From positions 496,001 through 560,000 of the forward strand of contig CAVTOA010000003.1 in NCBI GenBank assembly GCA_963736285.1: a stretch of DNA of 64,000 nucleotides, written 5' to 3'. Below the pieces are notes generated by a model. It saw only the letters and a list, made by a program, of their open reading frames with translations. It made no database searches and was not told where the DNA came from. This stretch comes from CAVTOA01 sp963736285 (GTDB lineage Bacteria > Actinomycetota > Actinomycetes > Mycobacteriales > QHCE01). Positions 7,459 through 15,500 of this stretch are shown piece after piece. Position 1 is the first letter of the stretch, and each line of letters opens with the position of its first letter. The position numbers were made by a program, and so were the translations under genes.

Positions 7459-10049
7459 CGCGTGGCACGCTGCGGATCTATCTCGGTGCGGCCCCAGGCG
7501 TGGGCAAGACCTTCAGCATGCTCGAAGAGGCGCATCGGCGAGCCGAACGAGGCACCGATGTCGTGATGGGACTGATCGAAACCCACGGACGACCGAAAAC
7601 GGCCCAGCTCACCGAAGGCTTGGAAGCTGTGCCGCGTCGAACGGTGTCGCATCGTGGCGCAATATTGACCGAGCTCGACGTGGAAGCGGTGCTTGTCCGG
7701 GCACCGGAGGTGGCCGTGATCGACGAGCTAGCGCACACTAATGTGCCCGGCTCCCCGCACCAAAAACGTTGGCAAGACGTGGAACAACTACTCGAGGCTG
7801 GCATCGACGTCTTGTCCACGGTGAACATCCAACATCTGGAAAGCCTCAACGACGTGGTCGCTCGCATCACCGGGGTGACCCAACGAGAAACCATCTCCGA
7901 CGATGTGGTGCGTCGGGCCGACCAGATCGAGCTGGTCGATATGACGCCGGAGGCACTGCGTCGTCGAATGACGCACGGAAACATTTATGCGCCAGAAAGA
8001 GTCGAGACCGCGCTCGCCAACTACTTCCGGATCGGCAATTTGACCGCATTACGCGAGCTAGCGCTGTTGTGGCTGGCGGACCGGGTTGAGGAGGCGCTCG
8101 CTAAATACCGCACCGACAACGACATCACCGAGATTTGGGAGACCCGCGAGCGGGTGGTGGTCGCCATCACTGGCGGGCCTGAGAGCGAGACACTGATTCG
8201 TCGCGCTAAACGCATCGCCACCCGCTCCGCCACCCAAGACCTACTCGCTGTACACGTAGTGCGTGGCGACGGGCTAGCCGGTGCACCGCCAGACTCGTTG
8301 GAAAGGCTGCAACAGCTGACCGAGAGCCTAGGCGGCAGTTTTCACCTGGTGCTAGGCGATGACCCACCAGCGGCGCTGCTGGACTTCGCTCGGGGTGTCA
8401 ACGCCACCGAATTGGTGATCGGTACCAGCCGCCGCCCCCGATGGGCGCGGCTATTCGTCGAAGGGGTGAGCGCAGCAGTGATCGCGGACTCCGGCCCAAT
8501 CGACGTGCATGTCGTCACACACACCGAATCAGGCGGCACGCAAGGGCTGCAGTTGCCACGGTTTGGTTATGGACTTACTCGCCGCCGCCGAGCTACTGGG
8601 TCTGCGGTTGCCCTGTTTGGACTTCCGCTTCTAACTGGCTTGCTCAAAATATTTCAAGACAACTTCGCTCTTTCAACCGTCATGTTGCTGTTTCTGATGT
8701 GGACAGTCTTGGTGGCGTTGATCGGTGGCGGCTGGCCAGGGATTGTTTCAGCAGTGGCGGCCAGCGGCTTGGTTAACTGGTTCTTCACCCCGCCCACCGG
8801 GACTTTTACTATCGGCGAGCGCAACAACGTGATCGCATTAGCGGTGTTCGTATTGGTGGCGGTTGCGGTAGCCGCAGTGGTCGAGTTAGCGGCCAGACGG
8901 GCACGTATCGCGGCACGTAGTCGGGCAGAGGCTGAGTTGTTGGCGCAGTTGTCTCGCCATGTACTGCGTAATCGGCGGGCTTTACCGGAACTGTTAGAAC
9001 AGATCCGGGATAGCTTTGGGCAACGTTCGGTCACGCTGCTCGAATCTACCGACGAAGGAACTAATATCGTTGACTTCGTCGGCGATCATCCCGTGCAGAA
9101 CGCCAACGAGGCAGAGAGCAACGTGGCAGTGTCGGACACCTTGGAATTGGCACTTTGTGGACGCTCCTTGCCCGCCACCGACGAGCGGGTCCTGACCGCT
9201 TTTGCGGCGCAGGCCGCAGTACTGCTCGAGCGGGATCGGCTTTTCGTTCAAGCGACCCAAGCACGCGGACTAATAGAGACGAACAAGATTCGCACCGCCC
9301 TGCTTGCAGCTGTTGGCCACGACCTGCGTACCCCATTGGCATCTGCCAAGGCCGCGATCTCCAGCTTGCGCACAGCCGATCTGCATCTGTCTACTTTAGA
9401 CAAAGAAGAACTATTGGCAACTGTGGACGAATCTACCGACCGGCTAAGTGATCTGGTCGACAATCTTCTCGACGCCAGCCGACTTCAAACCGGTTCGGTT
9501 CAGCTGGCATTGCGTCCAGTCTCGCTAGACGAGGTGGTGGGACGAGCTTTGGTGGGGCTGGAACGCCGGGAAGAAGTCACCATCGACCTCTCAGAGGATC
9601 TGCCGCTGGTCTATGCCGACGCCGGGCTATTGGAGCGATCGGTGGCTAATGTGATCGGAAATGCGATCAGCTACGGCGGTGGCGCGCAAGTCACGGCACA
9701 AGTGAGTGGGGAAAGCGCTCAACTGCGGATCATTGATCACGGTCCAGGCATTCCCAACGCTGACTATGCACGCATCTTCGAACCATTTGAACGTGCGGGC
9801 GACCGAAACGGCAACGCTGGCATCGGGTTGGGGTTGGCAGTGGCACGAGGCTTCGTTGAGGCGATGGGTGGAAAGCTAGAGCCTCAGCCCACCCCCGGTG
9901 GCGGCCTCACAATGACCATCTCCCTGCCAACGGAAGCTCCCACCAGCGACAACATGCTCTCCGAGAAGGACATCCCGGTATCTAGCGCAGCCGTAAGAGT
10001 CGACCTGCTGCGGCGCGGCTCATCGGATGAACACAAGGAGGCACCGTGA
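7455..10049 (+). CDS. kdpD: Osmosensitive K+ channel sensor histidine kinase
   Basis: 864 residues with full KdpD architecture: an N-terminal KdpD domain with Walker A 'GAAPGVGKTFSMLEEA' (from residue 11), a universal-stress-protein-like domain (about 240-360), four transmembrane helices (about 390-490), a GAF-like linker, then HisKA with the phosphorylated histidine at 622 in 'GHDLRTPL' and an HATPase domain (N box NVIGNAISYGG, G boxes DHGPGIP and GIGLGLA). It senses K+ limitation or turgor and phosphorylates KdpE. Its start overlaps kdpC (ATGA) and its end overlaps kdpE (GTGA), so pump and sensor form one operon. Intact. Confidence 0.97.
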   Translation: MTRGTLRIYLGAAPGVGKTFSMLEEAHRRAERGTDVVMGLIETHGRPKTAQLTEGLEAVPRRTVSHRGAILTELDVEAVLVRAPEVAVIDELAHTNVPGSPHQKRWQDVEQLLEAGIDVLSTVNIQHLESLNDVVARITGVTQRETISDDVVRRADQIELVDMTPEALRRRMTHGNIYAPERVETALANYFRIGNLTALRELALLWLADRVEEALAKYRTDNDITEIWETRERVVVAITGGPESETLIRRAKRIATRSATQDLLAVHVVRGDGLAGAPPDSLERLQQLTESLGGSFHLVLGDDPPAALLDFARGVNATELVIGTSRRPRWARLFVEGVSAAVIADSGPIDVHVVTHTESGGTQGLQLPRFGYGLTRRRRATGSAVALFGLPLLTGLLKIFQDNFALSTVMLLFLMWTVLVALIGGGWPGIVSAVAASGLVNWFFTPPTGTFTIGERNNVIALAVFVLVAVAVAAVVELAARRARIAARSRAEAELLAQLSRHVLRNRRALPELLEQIRDSFGQRSVTLLESTDEGTNIVDFVGDHPVQNANEAESNVAVSDTLELALCGRSLPATDERVLTAFAAQAAVLLERDRLFVQATQARGLIETNKIRTALLAAVGHDLRTPLASAKAAISSLRTADLHLSTLDKEELLATVDESTDRLSDLVDNLLDASRLQTGSVQLALRPVSLDEVVGRALVGLERREEVTIDLSEDLPLVYADAGLLERSVANVIGNAISYGGGAQVTAQVSGESAQLRIIDHGPGIPNADYARIFEPFERAGDRNGNAGIGLGLAVARGFVEAMGGKLEPQPTPGGGLTMTISLPTEAPTSDNMLSEKDIPVSSAAVRVDLLRRGSSDEHKEAP

Positions 10050-10735
10050 CCCGCATTTTGGTCGTCGATGATGAGCCGCAGATTTTGCGTGCGTTGCGCA
10101 TCACGTTACGGGCTCGTGGGTATGAAGTGGACACTGCTGCGAATGGAGCTAGCGCCATAGCTGCTACGGCCAAACAACGGCCGCATGTCATCGTGCTTGA
10201 CCTGGGATTGCCCGACATGGATGGCGTCGAAGTAATCAACGGCCTACGCCCCTGGTACCTCGGGCCGATTGTGGTGCTATCTGCCCGACATGACAGTGGA
10301 GAAAAGGTGGCAGCGCTAGACGCCGGCGCCGACGACTACGTCACGAAACCATTCGGCATGGACGAGCTGCTGGCGCGTATCCGGGCTTCGGTGCGACGTG
10401 CTGAGCCAGCCCAAAGCTCCGGAGTGGACGCCATCGTCGAGACCGAGGACTTTGTAGTGGACTTGGCCGCCAAACGGGTCAGCGTAGGAACGAACGAGCT
10501 TCGCCTTACCCCGACCGAATGGGCGATTATCGAGCTGTTAGTACGCAACCCGGACAAGTTGGTCTCACAGCGTCAGCTACTGCAAGAAGTATGGGGGCCG
10601 AGCTACCAACACGAAACTAACTATCTGCGGGTCTACCTAGCCCAATTGCGTCGCAAGCTCGAACCGGACCCTGCTCACCCCCGCTATTTCCTCACCGAGC
10701 CCGGCATGGGTTACCGCTTCGAACCGAAGCCATAA
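10046..10735 (+). CDS. kdpE: Response regulator of the kdp operon
   Basis: 229 residues, OmpR/PhoB class. The receiver domain has acidic DDE at residues 8-10, the phospho-acceptor Asp52 in 'VLDLGLPDMDG' and Lys101 in 'TKPFG'; the C-terminal winged helix holds 'LRLTPTEWAIIELL' and ends 'MGYRFEPKP'. Phosphorylated by KdpD, it should activate the kdp promoter upstream of 2878. Start is GTG overlapping the kdpD stop. The gene ends about 20 bases before the decayed C-terminus of the opposing NUDIX remnant, and I see no terminator between them. Confidence 0.97.
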   Translation: MTRILVVDDEPQILRALRITLRARGYEVDTAANGASAIAATAKQRPHVIVLDLGLPDMDGVEVINGLRPWYLGPIVVLSARHDSGEKVAALDAGADDYVTKPFGMDELLARIRASVRRAEPAQSSGVDAIVETEDFVVDLAAKRVSVGTNELRLTPTEWAIIELLVRNPDKLVSQRQLLQEVWGPSYQHETNYLRVYLAQLRRKLEPDPAHPRYFLTEPGMGYRFEPKP

Positions 10736-10754
10736 ATACCTAATCCACGGTAAC

Positions 10755-11280
10755 GCGACAAGGCCGCCTTTTGCCCACGAGACGTGCGGTTGCATGAGGG
10801 CCGCTGCTGTGGTGCTGGCGGTGATAGAGCCGTTGCCGACCAGTTCGGCAATCCGTTCGAGGGCTATCCATTCGAGGCGGTCAGACTCATCAGGGTCCTC
10901 CGGTTCCCCTATATGCACAGCATCAGCAGAGACATTCACGTGGTGAATACGGTCAGACAGTCCGTTGGCCGATTGAAGTTGCATCAGCGGCTTGAGGGTG
11001 ACCGGCCGCCATCCGGTTTCTTCTTCGGCTTCTCGTGCTGCACCGTCTGGAATGGACTCCCCTGGGTCGACAACACCGCCGGGCAGTTCATAACCCCAGG
11101 TGTTGGTAATAAACCTGTGCCGCCATTACAACTTAGACGCAAGTTCGCGAGTGGAGCCAAGACGTTGGCCCACCTTGTACTGCCCTGAGGTGATTGCCTT
11201 ACGCAACTCTCCTGCTATCTGGGCATACGGAGGTCGCACATCGTCGTCATTAACTGGGGCCACAGGCTTAGACACTCGAT
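10755..11280 (-). pseudogene. GntR-NUDIX fusion protein, remnant
   Basis: Reading leftward, the first part (about 11235-11125) encodes the start of a GntR winged helix: 'PYAQIAGELRKAITSG' and 'QRLGSTRELASKL'. An in-frame TAA follows, and then the same frame gives a NUDIX hydrolase: 'WGYELPGGVVDPGES', 'REAEEETGW' (NUDIX box GX5EX7REUXEEXGU is present) and a C-terminal part fading out near 10755. The rest of the HTH domain and the NUDIX N-terminus are missing, and no stop is found at the natural end. GntR-NUDIX fusions occur in actinobacteria as metabolite-responsive regulators. Here it is dead cargo at the right end of the island. Confidence 0.75.
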
Positions 11281-11314
11281 ATAGCTAAACCAGACAACGC
11301 AAACGAAGTACGAG

Positions 11315-11348
11315 CTGTATTGACTGGTCGGGTTTTCAGTCAATACAG
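11315..11348. promoter_or_regulatory. Palindromic divergent promoter/operator
   Basis: CTGTATTGACTG (11315-11326) and its exact complement (11337-11348) enclose 10 bases. Each arm contains TTGACT and the opposite arm supplies TACAG(T/C) about 17-18 bases away, so the same palindrome can act as a -35/-10 promoter in both directions. It lies between the GntR-NUDIX remnant and the small ORF at 11447 and may have been the GntR operator. Confidence 0.5.
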
Positions 11349-11446
11349 TCTGGAAACGCAGCGGCCTAGGGCATATAGATTCCACGACGACCCGCAGAGT
11401 TTACCGTCATCAACTCAAACCAGTCATCACTGAAGGAGCAGCGATC

Positions 11447-11503
11447 ATGAACACTTTTCTAGCTGCGCAAGGAGCACTTGGCCTCTCATGGGCCCCCTTT
11501 TAG
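11447..11503 (+). CDS. 18-residue small ORF in its own transcription unit
   Basis: ATG at 11447 with AAGGAG 9 bases upstream; product MNTFLAAQGALGLSWAPF. A promoter-like palindrome lies about 100 bases upstream and a strong intrinsic terminator begins 11 bases after the stop. It could be a leader peptide, a genuine small protein, or a marker of a short regulatory RNA. No homolog is recognised. Confidence 0.35.
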   Translation: MNTFLAAQGALGLSWAPF

Positions 11504-11513
11504 ACCCCCTATG

Positions 11514-11556
11514 CAAAAAACACCCCTATGTCGACAACGTCGAGGAGGGGTGTTTT
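11514..11556. terminator. Bidirectional intrinsic terminator
   Basis: AAAACACCCCT and AGGGGTGTTTT form an 11-bp stem, with A-rich and T-rich flanks, so it works on both strands. It ends the leftward tRNA-Thr transcript and the rightward small unit at 11447. Confidence 0.85.
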
Positions 11557-11562
11557 AGCTGC

Positions 11563-11618
11563 GCTCACGATGGAGCCGCCTGCCGGAATCGAACCGGCGA
11601 CCTATTCATTACGAGTGA
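11563..11618. repeat. 56-bp att repeat within the intact tRNA-Thr
   Basis: Exact copy of 1790-1845. It includes the 3' part of tRNA-Thr plus 8 bases beyond the CCA end. Marks the right border of the kdp island. Confidence 0.85.
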
Positions 11619-11646
11619 ATCGCTCTACCGACTGAGCTAAGGCGGC
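11571..11646 (-). tRNA. tRNA-Thr (anticodon CGT)
   Basis: 76 bases on the minus strand. Acceptor GCCGCCT pairs with AGGCGGC; the anticodon loop is TCGTAAT with anticodon CGT; the T-arm contains GGTTCGATTCC; CCA is encoded. It reads ACG codons. It is the integration target of the island on its 3' side. Confidence 0.97.
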
Positions 11647-12083
11647 TAATCGCAATGCGGTGAACATCAAACCGCAGCGCACATAGTGTAGCGACCAGAT
11701 GTCTACCCCGCCGAACCAGTCGGTGGGGTCACCGCACTGAGACAACTAATACGTCGGCGACGGAGCGCATCTGCTTGCCGATCAATTATTTTTAGGATCC
11801 CGTCTCGATAGATAATCCACATAGGATAGTGTGAGATTACCACCGATTGTCTAAATGACTATCAGTTGGTCATCCGAACAGATGATCTCGTGTGCCAAAC
11901 AACATAAATCGCGTTACCTCTGACAACAGTCATCGTTGGATCGATCGTCCGTATTTAGCAAGGGATTCGTGGGACTGAAACAAAAAGTGGACCCGCAACG
12001 ATCATCAATTCAGGTCAGCGAATAGCCACTGCTGCCAAAGAGACGAACCCCCCAAGAACATTCAAAGAACGAGGAGTCCTTAT
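11647..12083. other. Non-coding region upstream of the surface-protein gene
   Basis: About 440 bases without a supported gene. Base composition is AT-rich around 11780-11900. It should contain the promoters of tRNA-Thr (leftward) and of the LPXTG gene (rightward). I could not single out a promoter. Confidence 0.4.
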
Positions 12084-13397
12084 ATGCACGCGCGCAATCG
12101 TCATCGGCTGAAACAGGTTGCTGCTACAGGTTTTGTGGCCGGTATTGGCCTGAGCCTGCTGGGTCTGTCCAGCCCGGCCTTTGCCGACCCGAGCCAGGCA
12201 GCAGCTTCGCAGGAGACGCCCGCCTACCAGGCGAGCTCATCCGCGAACTTGCTCCATGTCTCGGCACTCACGGCAAAGCCACTCGGGGTAAACCTGGGAT
12301 CCTTGGCGGACCTCGAAGTCTCCCATGCGGACAGCTCAGTGGACAGCGCCAAGCCACACTCTGTGGCCAATGCCGCCAACTTGAATGCGAGCGCCGTAAA
12401 CAACGCGGTCCACGCACACATCCAGGCAGTGTCGCAGTCCGCACCCCCGGATAATGCCGACGCCAAGACGGCCGAGATCGCCAACGTTGACCTCGGTGTC
12501 GCTCGGTTGGGCGTTGGGCAGGCCGCCGTCCATGCGAACTGGAACAAACAGTGCTCTGACCCAACCGGCCCCACCACCATCACCAGCGCTCGCAGCTCGC
12601 TCGCCAGTGCGCAGCTGCTGCCCGGTGGAGCACTCGGCAGCTTGAACAGCTCCCTGGGGCTCAACTCGCCACTTACCACCGGTAACAACGCGGTGGTGGA
12701 CGTTCCCTCCCTCGCCTACGCCGAAAGCACCACCGGCTTGGCCGAGGTCAAGGACCAGCAAAACCTGGGTGTGCGGGGTGAGGCACGCATCTCGCTCGCG
12801 CAGATCAACTTGTTCGAGGGAACCGAGCACCAGATCACCGTCAAGGTCATCTCCGCTCCTAAGCTGACCGCGACCGCGGCCGGCACGGACAAGTCCGGCG
12901 TCGAATACAGCTCGCCGCTGCTGGAGGTCACCGACACTCACGGTCACAAGATCCACATTGACACCCCGAAAACCAACGTGGTTGTGCCGTTGTCGGGTGC
13001 GTCTGCTGGCCAGTTGCAGACCATGGACGCCTCCGCTGACAACAACGGCGAAGGTGCCCTGCTGCGCCTGAGCACCGGCCGGGTCGAAAACCAGAGCGTG
13101 TCAAACAACGCGGTGAGCGCCGAGGCATCCACCGTGCACCTTCAGCTGGTAGATCTCCCCAACACCGGCAAGCTGCTCGACCTCAACCTTGGTGAGCTCA
13201 AAGCAGCCGCTGTCGCCCCCGACGGCGGCATCACCATCCCCGGCTCCGGCGGTAACGGTGGCGGTGGCGGTGACGGTTCACTGCCAGTGACCGGTTCGAA
13301 CACCATCATCGCCCTGGGCGCTGGTGCCGGTCTGGTCATCGCTGGTTGTGCCGCGGCTGTGGTGACCCGTCGCCGCAAGGGCGCTTCGGTTGCCTAA
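12084..13397 (+). CDS. LPXTG-anchored cell-surface protein of unknown function
   Basis: 437 residues. It has an N-terminal signal peptide (basic start, hydrophobic core, cleavage near 'SPAFADPS'), a Ser/Ala/Asn-rich extracellular region, a Gly-rich spacer (residues about 385-397) and a sortase signal at about residue 400: LPVTG, a hydrophobic helix and RRRKG. It is therefore secreted and covalently linked to the wall. The body resembles in style the SCO1860-type anchored proteins of Streptomyces, with beta-strand-like stretches and a conserved single cysteine region (NKQCSDPTG), but I would not assign a role. GAGGAG precedes the ATG by 8 bases. A strong terminator follows. No sortase gene is in the window. 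Confidence 0.8.
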   Translation: MHARNRHRLKQVAATGFVAGIGLSLLGLSSPAFADPSQAAASQETPAYQASSSANLLHVSALTAKPLGVNLGSLADLEVSHADSSVDSAKPHSVANAANLNASAVNNAVHAHIQAVSQSAPPDNADAKTAEIANVDLGVARLGVGQAAVHANWNKQCSDPTGPTTITSARSSLASAQLLPGGALGSLNSSLGLNSPLTTGNNAVVDVPSLAYAESTTGLAEVKDQQNLGVRGEARISLAQINLFEGTEHQITVKVISAPKLTATAAGTDKSGVEYSSPLLEVTDTHGHKIHIDTPKTNVVVPLSGASAGQLQTMDASADNNGEGALLRLSTGRVENQSVSNNAVSAEASTVHLQLVDLPNTGKLLDLNLGELKAAAVAPDGGITIPGSGGNGGGGGDGSLPVTGSNTIIALGAGAGLVIAGCAAAVVTRRRKGASVA

Positions 13398-13429
13398 CGG
13401 CTAGCTAGTCACAACACCTGTTGCGACAC

Positions 13430-13470
13430 AAAGAGGGTGTGGGACCCATGCGGGCCCACACCCTCTTTCT
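13430..13470 (+). terminator. Intrinsic terminator of the LPXTG gene
   Basis: AAAGAGGGTGTGGG and CCCACACCCTCTTT form a 14-bp stem with an 11-base loop, followed by CTTAT. It separates the rightward LPXTG gene from the leftward holB gene. Confidence 0.9.
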
Positions 13471-13569
13471 TATCCCGCCCAACTCAAGCCATGTCAATGC
13501 AAGCACTCAAGAATGAGAACAAACGTTCGTAAAATTTAGGGCCAGATTCGCAACGTTTTAGAAGGGCTC

Positions 13570-14808
13570 TCAGCGAAGACTCAGCATGAGAGCTTCCAAA
13601 GCGATTTTTGGTTTCACATTGCTCGCTATCGCCTCTTGGCACGACAGCACCGCTTGGATGCGAGCCACTATGGACTCTGGAGTCCACTTTGCCGCCGCAG
13701 CGCCACTCACCTCGGCCATGTCCGGATGTACCAATACGGACGGCGCGCCGAGCCGCACAACGAGCGCATCGCGGTAGAACGCACCAAGATCGACAAGAGC
13801 ACGATCGAGCGCATCGCGCCGCACCCGAGTGAGCCGAGACTTCTGCCGCTTAGCTAACTCTTTGGTGGCGCTCGCCACCCCACGGTTCGCAGCGGCGGCT
13901 CCCTTACCTGTGCCGCCCGCGCCAAGCGCCTGGGCTAGCTGCTCCACTTCGGACGCATTGCTCGCCTCGGTTTCGGCACGGGCTTCGGCCTCAGCACCCT
14001 GAAGAAGCGCATCAGCAGCCGTGAAACACGCCCCCACATTGCTGAGCGAACGAGGAATGGCCAGCACCGCCTGCCGGCGGGCAGCGGCGTCGCTGTCTGT
14101 GGCTAGTCGACGGGCACGGCCGATATGACCCTGGGAAGCTTGCGCTGCCCACTGGGCGATATCCGTAGCCACACCGTCGCGATGAGACAACACACTTGCC
14201 ACATCGCTACCTGACGGCGTAACTAACGACACCACCCGACACCGAGAACGAATCGTGACCGGGACATCGTCTGGATGCGTCGACGGCGCACATAACAAAA
14301 AAACCGTGTGCGCGGCCGGCTCCTCAATGGCTTTGAGTAACGCGTTGCCCGCTGCTTCAGTAAGCCGGTCGGCGTCTTCAATCAGCACAATCTGCCACTG
14401 GCCAACGCTCGGAGCGCCGGCCGCACGCAGCACGAGCTCTCGCATCTCGCTTACGCCGACGGTCAGCCCCTGCGGCACCACGATGCGCACGTCGGCGTGG
14501 GTACCCGCAAGCGTGGTGTGACACGCGGTGCACTGTCCGCAACCACCATCGGGGCATTGCAGCGCTGCGGCAAAGGCGCGGGCAGCCACTGAACGGCCCG
14601 AACCGGCGGGGCCGGTAAACAGCCACGCGTGGGTCATGGCGCTGTCGTTGTTTGCTTTCTCGCCGACCGTTGTGCTGGCGGCCACCGCTGACCTCAGTTC
14701 CGCAACGACGGATTCGTGACCCACCACGTCGGCGAAGACGTCGCTGTCAGCCATACTCGTGCGCTGCTCATAGGCTTCGCCTCGCTCAGTCATCGCGGAT
14801 GGGATCAT
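13570..14808 (-). CDS. holB: DNA polymerase III subunit delta'
   Basis: 412 residues, clamp-loader delta' subunit (Rv3644c type). The Walker-A-like loop reads GPAGSGRS, with Arg in place of the catalytic Lys as expected for the non-hydrolysing delta' subunit. A zinc knuckle 'CPDGGCGQCTACH' follows, then 'IEDADRLTEAAGNALLKAIEEP' region with sensor motifs and 'IRSRCRVV'. I chose ATG 14808: it overlaps the tmk stop (ATGA) and has GGAGG 7 bases upstream inside the tmk 3' end. Third gene of the topA-tmk-holB operon. Acts with DnaX and HolA to load the sliding clamp. Confidence 0.92.
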   Translation of the reverse strand: MIPSAMTERGEAYEQRTSMADSDVFADVVGHESVVAELRSAVAASTTVGEKANNDSAMTHAWLFTGPAGSGRSVAARAFAAALQCPDGGCGQCTACHTTLAGTHADVRIVVPQGLTVGVSEMRELVLRAAGAPSVGQWQIVLIEDADRLTEAAGNALLKAIEEPAAHTVFLLCAPSTHPDDVPVTIRSRCRVVSLVTPSGSDVASVLSHRDGVATDIAQWAAQASQGHIGRARRLATDSDAAARRQAVLAIPRSLSNVGACFTAADALLQGAEAEARAETEASNASEVEQLAQALGAGGTGKGAAAANRGVASATKELAKRQKSRLTRVRRDALDRALVDLGAFYRDALVVRLGAPSVLVHPDMAEVSGAAAAKWTPESIVARIQAVLSCQEAIASNVKPKIALEALMLSLR

Positions 14809-15500
14809 CGCTCTACCTCCGATGCGCTGCTCACCCACGCCGACCCGCCCCGCGACAAGGCGTGGACCCACGGGGCCACCGCCGCGTGAATCTGTTGGGC
14901 AACTACCGCGGGTGCATGTGTGGCGTCGATGATCACATACCGATGTGGCTCAGCCTGAGCAAAGTCCAAAAAGGCTTGTCGTACCCGCTCGTGGAAGGGC
15001 AGCGATTCCGACTCCAGTCGATCGTGCTCACCACGGCTGCCAACGCGCTGTAACCCCACGGCGGGGGCGATGTCGAGGAGGATGGTGAGGTCGGGTTTAA
15101 GTCCCGTCGTTGCCCACTCCGAAAGCCATGCCACATCGTCAGACTGAAGCTCCCTGCCAGCACCCTGGTACGCCCGAGAAGAGTCCACGTAGCGGTCGGT
15201 AATGACGACAGACCCGTTGGCCAACGCGGGCTTAATGACCGTCTCCACATGCTGGGCTCTATCGGCGGCGTATAACAGCGCCTCTGTTCGGGAGGTTGGT
15301 GCGGTGTCGCCTTTGGCCAGTAATAGCTCGCGCACCCGCTCGCCGAGCGCCGTGTCGCCCGGCTCACGCGTGAGCAGCACGTCGAGACTCTGCCCACGAA
15401 GCCACCCCGCTAGCTCCCGAGCCTGCGTCGACTTTCCGGAGCCTTCGCCGCCCTCCAACGCGACGAACACCGCGCTGTCCACTACGACGCCATCCCTCAT
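14805..15500 (-). CDS. tmk: Thymidylate kinase
   Basis: 231 residues. Phosphorylates dTMP to dTDP. P-loop 'EGGEGSGKSTQ' near residues 15-25, 'REPGDT', the DRY motif in 'ITDRYVDSSRAYQGAGR' and a LID region with 'GEHDRLES'. Slightly longer than the bacterial average because of a short C-terminal extension (ALSRGGSAWVSSASEVER). Start overlaps the topA stop and end overlaps the holB start, both ATGA, so the three genes are coupled. The order topA-tmk-holB is common in actinobacteria. Confidence 0.95.
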   Translation of the reverse strand: MRDGVVVDSAVFVALEGGEGSGKSTQARELAGWLRGQSLDVLLTREPGDTALGERVRELLLAKGDTAPTSRTEALLYAADRAQHVETVIKPALANGSVVITDRYVDSSRAYQGAGRELQSDDVAWLSEWATTGLKPDLTILLDIAPAVGLQRVGSRGEHDRLESESLPFHERVRQAFLDFAQAEPHRYVIIDATHAPAVVAQQIHAAVAPWVHALSRGGSAWVSSASEVER

